A DNA stretch of 64,000 bases from contig SRZB01000006.1 in the NCBI GenBank assembly GCA_004793585.1, forward strand, positions 1 to 64,000. Reading direction: 5' to 3'. Numbering within the stretch: the first letter of the stretch is position 1; each line of letters begins with the position of its first letter. Positions 62,442-64,000 of the stretch are shown in pieces. Position numbers and translations under genes: made by a program. This stretch comes from Hominisplanchenecus murintestinalis. Lineage in GTDB: Bacteria > Bacillota > Clostridia > Lachnospirales > Lachnospiraceae. Under the pieces are notes generated by a model. That model worked only from the letters and a program-made list of their open reading frames with translations, ran no database searches and had not been told where the DNA came from.

Positions 62442-63812
62442 TCACCATTTTGGAAGTCCGGCAAATCCGGCCTGTAATTCTTCATCTGTTGGAATATAGT
62501 CTCCCATCTCACCGTTATGGAACTTTTCATAGGCAACCATATCAAAGTATCCTGTTCCTGTAAGCCCAAAAAGAATCGTCTTTTCTTCCCCTGTTTCTTT
62601 GCATTTGAGCGCTTCATCAATCGCTGCACGGATGGCATGGCTGCTCTCCGGCGCCGGCAGGATGCCTTCCACTCTGGCAAACTGTTCCGCTGCCTCAAAT
62701 ACAGACGTCTGCTCCACTGAGCGCGCCTCCATATACCCGTCATGATATAACTGTGAAAGGACAGAATTCATTCCGTGATACCGCAGTCCCCCCGCATGAT
62801 TTGAAGACGGAATAAATCCGCTTCCGAGCGTATACATCTTAGACAGCGGGCACACCATTCCTGTGTCGCAGAAATCATAAGCAAACACACCTCTTGTCAT
62901 ACTCGGGCACGATGCAGGCTCTACGGCAATAAACCGGTAATCCGCCTCACCCCGCAGCTTTTCTCCCATAAAAGGCGAAATCAGGCCGCCCAGATTGGAC
63001 CCTCCTCCTGCACACCCGATAATAATGTCAGGCTTAACCCCATACTTATCCAACGCAAGCTTCGCCTCCACGCCGATAATTGACTGGTGAAGAAGAACCT
63101 GGTTCAGCACACTCCCCAGCACATAGCGGTAGCCTTCCATATGAGTAGCTGCTTCCACAGCCTCTGAAATAGCACATCCAAGACTCCCGGTAGTTCCCGG
63201 ATGAGCGGCCAGGATTTGGCGCCCTACTTCTGTCATTTCAGAAGGAGACGGCGTAACCGACGCCCCATATGTGCGCATCACTTCCCTGCGGAAAGGCTTC
63301 TGCTCATAAGAACACTTTACCATATACACCTTGCAGTCCAAATCCAGATATGCACATGCCATAGACAGTGCGGTTCCCCACTGTCCCGCCCCCGTCTCTG
63401 TTGTCACGCCTTTCAGCCCCTGCTCCTTTGCATAATATGCCTGTGCAATTGCCGAATTCAGTTTATGGCTTCCGCTGGTGTTATTTCCCTCAAATTTGTA
63501 GTATATCTTCGCCGGCGTCTGCAGCTTCTCCTCCAGGCAATATGCGCGCACCAGGGGCGCCGGACGGTACATTTTATAAAAACCCAGGATTTTTTCCGGA
63601 ATATCGATATAACGGCTGTCATCATCCAGCTCCTGCTTTACCAGCTCTTTGCAAAATACTGTTTCCAGTTCTTCTGCTTTCATTGGCTCATGGGTTTCCG
63701 GATTCAAAAGAGGCGCCGGTTTATTCTTCATATCCGCCCGCACATTATACCACTGCTTCGGCATCTCATTTTCTTCTAAATAAATTTTATAAGGGATTTT
63801 CTTCTCACTCAT
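62442..63812 (-). CDS. TrpB2-type tryptophan synthase beta-like enzyme
   Basis: 456 residues, longer than TrpB1 and with the TrpB2 N-terminal region (YNVRADMKNKPAPLLNP). The PLP lysine is in GSHKLNSA; ETGAGQWGTAL and GCAGGGSNLGG bind substrate and phosphate. The enzyme joins indole and serine to make tryptophan. No trpA or other trp genes are near, so it may salvage indole. The final bases lie just before the surface-protein start. Confidence 0.93.
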   Translation of the reverse strand: MSEKKIPYKIYLEENEMPKQWYNVRADMKNKPAPLLNPETHEPMKAEELETVFCKELVKQELDDDSRYIDIPEKILGFYKMYRPAPLVRAYCLEEKLQTPAKIYYKFEGNNTSGSHKLNSAIAQAYYAKEQGLKGVTTETGAGQWGTALSMACAYLDLDCKVYMVKCSYEQKPFRREVMRTYGASVTPSPSEMTEVGRQILAAHPGTTGSLGCAISEAVEAATHMEGYRYVLGSVLNQVLLHQSIIGVEAKLALDKYGVKPDIIIGCAGGGSNLGGLISPFMGEKLRGEADYRFIAVEPASCPSMTRGVFAYDFCDTGMVCPLSKMYTLGSGFIPSSNHAGGLRYHGMNSVLSQLYHDGYMEARSVEQTSVFEAAEQFARVEGILPAPESSHAIRAAIDEALKCKETGEEKTILFGLTGTGYFDMVAYEKFHNGEMGDYIPTDEELQAGFAGLPKW

Positions 63813-63874
63813 CCTTCTGTTCTCCTTTATGCTTTTCAGGCAAAATGAAATTTCTTCCCGCCTGCTTACACACT

Positions 63875-63903
63875 ATTTTATGGGGGGAGAACCTAATTGT
63901 CAA
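63875..63903 (-). promoter_or_regulatory. promoter of trpB2
   Basis: Minus strand: TTGACA (63898-63903), 17-base spacer, TAAAAT (63875-63880), 63 bases before the start. No T-box or riboswitch structure is seen between. Confidence 0.8.
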
Positions 63904-64000
63904 CGGTTTTTCGCCCGCCCGGGCTGCCTGCACTCAGCCGGTGGCATTCCCTCTCGTAAAGATATACCTGATCTGAAAGCACATCCTCCGGAAGCACCTG
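63893..64000 (-). CDS. possible C-terminal end of a gene beyond the right edge
   Basis: The minus frame is open from the window edge for 35 codons (QVLPEDVLSDQVYLYER ...) to a TAG at 63893-63895, which overlaps the trpB2 promoter. Only a tail is visible and I recognise no family; it may be chance. Confidence 0.3.
   Translation of the reverse strand, partial: QVLPEDVLSDQVYLYERECHRLSAGSPGGRKTVDN

Noticed and set aside
63813..63900. T-box or tryptophan riboswitch before trpB2
   Set aside because: The leader is about 60 bases with no T-box motif or hairpin series; only a good promoter is present.
1..64000. Insertion sequences or transposases
   Set aside because: No transposase, integrase or terminal inverted repeats recognised in the window; ICE recombination genes must lie outside it.

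Overview
The window looks like a chromosomal segment of a spore-forming gut Lachnospiraceae (Clostridia). This is inferred from the gene families: an orphan GerA/SpoVAF-type germination protein, a PdaB-like deacetylase, SleB-like hydrolase, MecA, DUF4250, ppdK, TrpB2, a cdaA-cdaR operon, and large secreted proteins with Listeria-Bacteroides repeats and Fn3-like tails. Nearly every gene lies on the minus strand. I cannot name a genus from sequence alone.

1-9.9 kb is the accessory part of an integrative conjugative element (ICE), probably of the Tn1549-like group found in Lachnospiraceae. Read on the minus strand it runs parA, parB, a 1382-residue sortase-anchored thioester/Cna_B adhesin, a 27-residue membrane peptide and a densely overlapping string of small proteins that leaves the window on the left. 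Two small genes and two terminators follow near 9.3-9.95 kb. A headless coding fragment abuts the stop codon of chromosomal ppdK, so the element boundary probably lies at about 9.85-10.08 kb. No integrase, relaxase or other transfer gene is in the window.

10-28.5 kb: ppdK, a DUF2461 protein, a sigma factor with an apparent internal deletion, a lipoprotein, the germination protein divergent from an Xre regulator, a 1530-residue GH84 beta-N-acetylglucosaminidase, a 42-residue ribbon-helix-helix protein, a PdaB-like deacetylase, a heterodimeric ABC exporter, an acetyltransferase and ispF with a cysteine-rich tail. 28.6-33.7 kb: a TEA-repeat lipoprotein, tRNA-Met and tRNA-Val divergent from tRNA-Ser, mecA, capA-like, a SleB-like wall hydrolase with WalR-like boxes at its promoter, and an LRR protein.

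33.7-41.3 kb: an AT-rich pocket with two frameshifted secreted-protein genes; a phosphoesterase coupled to a cytosolic BMP-domain protein with a ParB-like N-terminus; an SsuABC-type transporter divergent from a LacI-family regulator, with two identical operator-like palindromes. 41.3-51.5 kb: a DUF4250 protein, clpB, an acetyltransferase, ptsI, a trigger-factor-like lipoprotein, a deacetylase-like protein, and a choline-binding-repeat L,D-transpeptidase.

51.5-64 kb: mreB, then recD2, comF, two membrane proteins, cdaA, cdaR, HPr and a zinc-ribbon protein in overlapping minus-strand order; a possible plus-strand small RNA; a surface protein and trpB2. Much of the chromosomal part concerns the cell envelope: wall hydrolases, deacetylases, c-di-AMP synthesis, MreB and secreted carbohydrate-active or repeat proteins.
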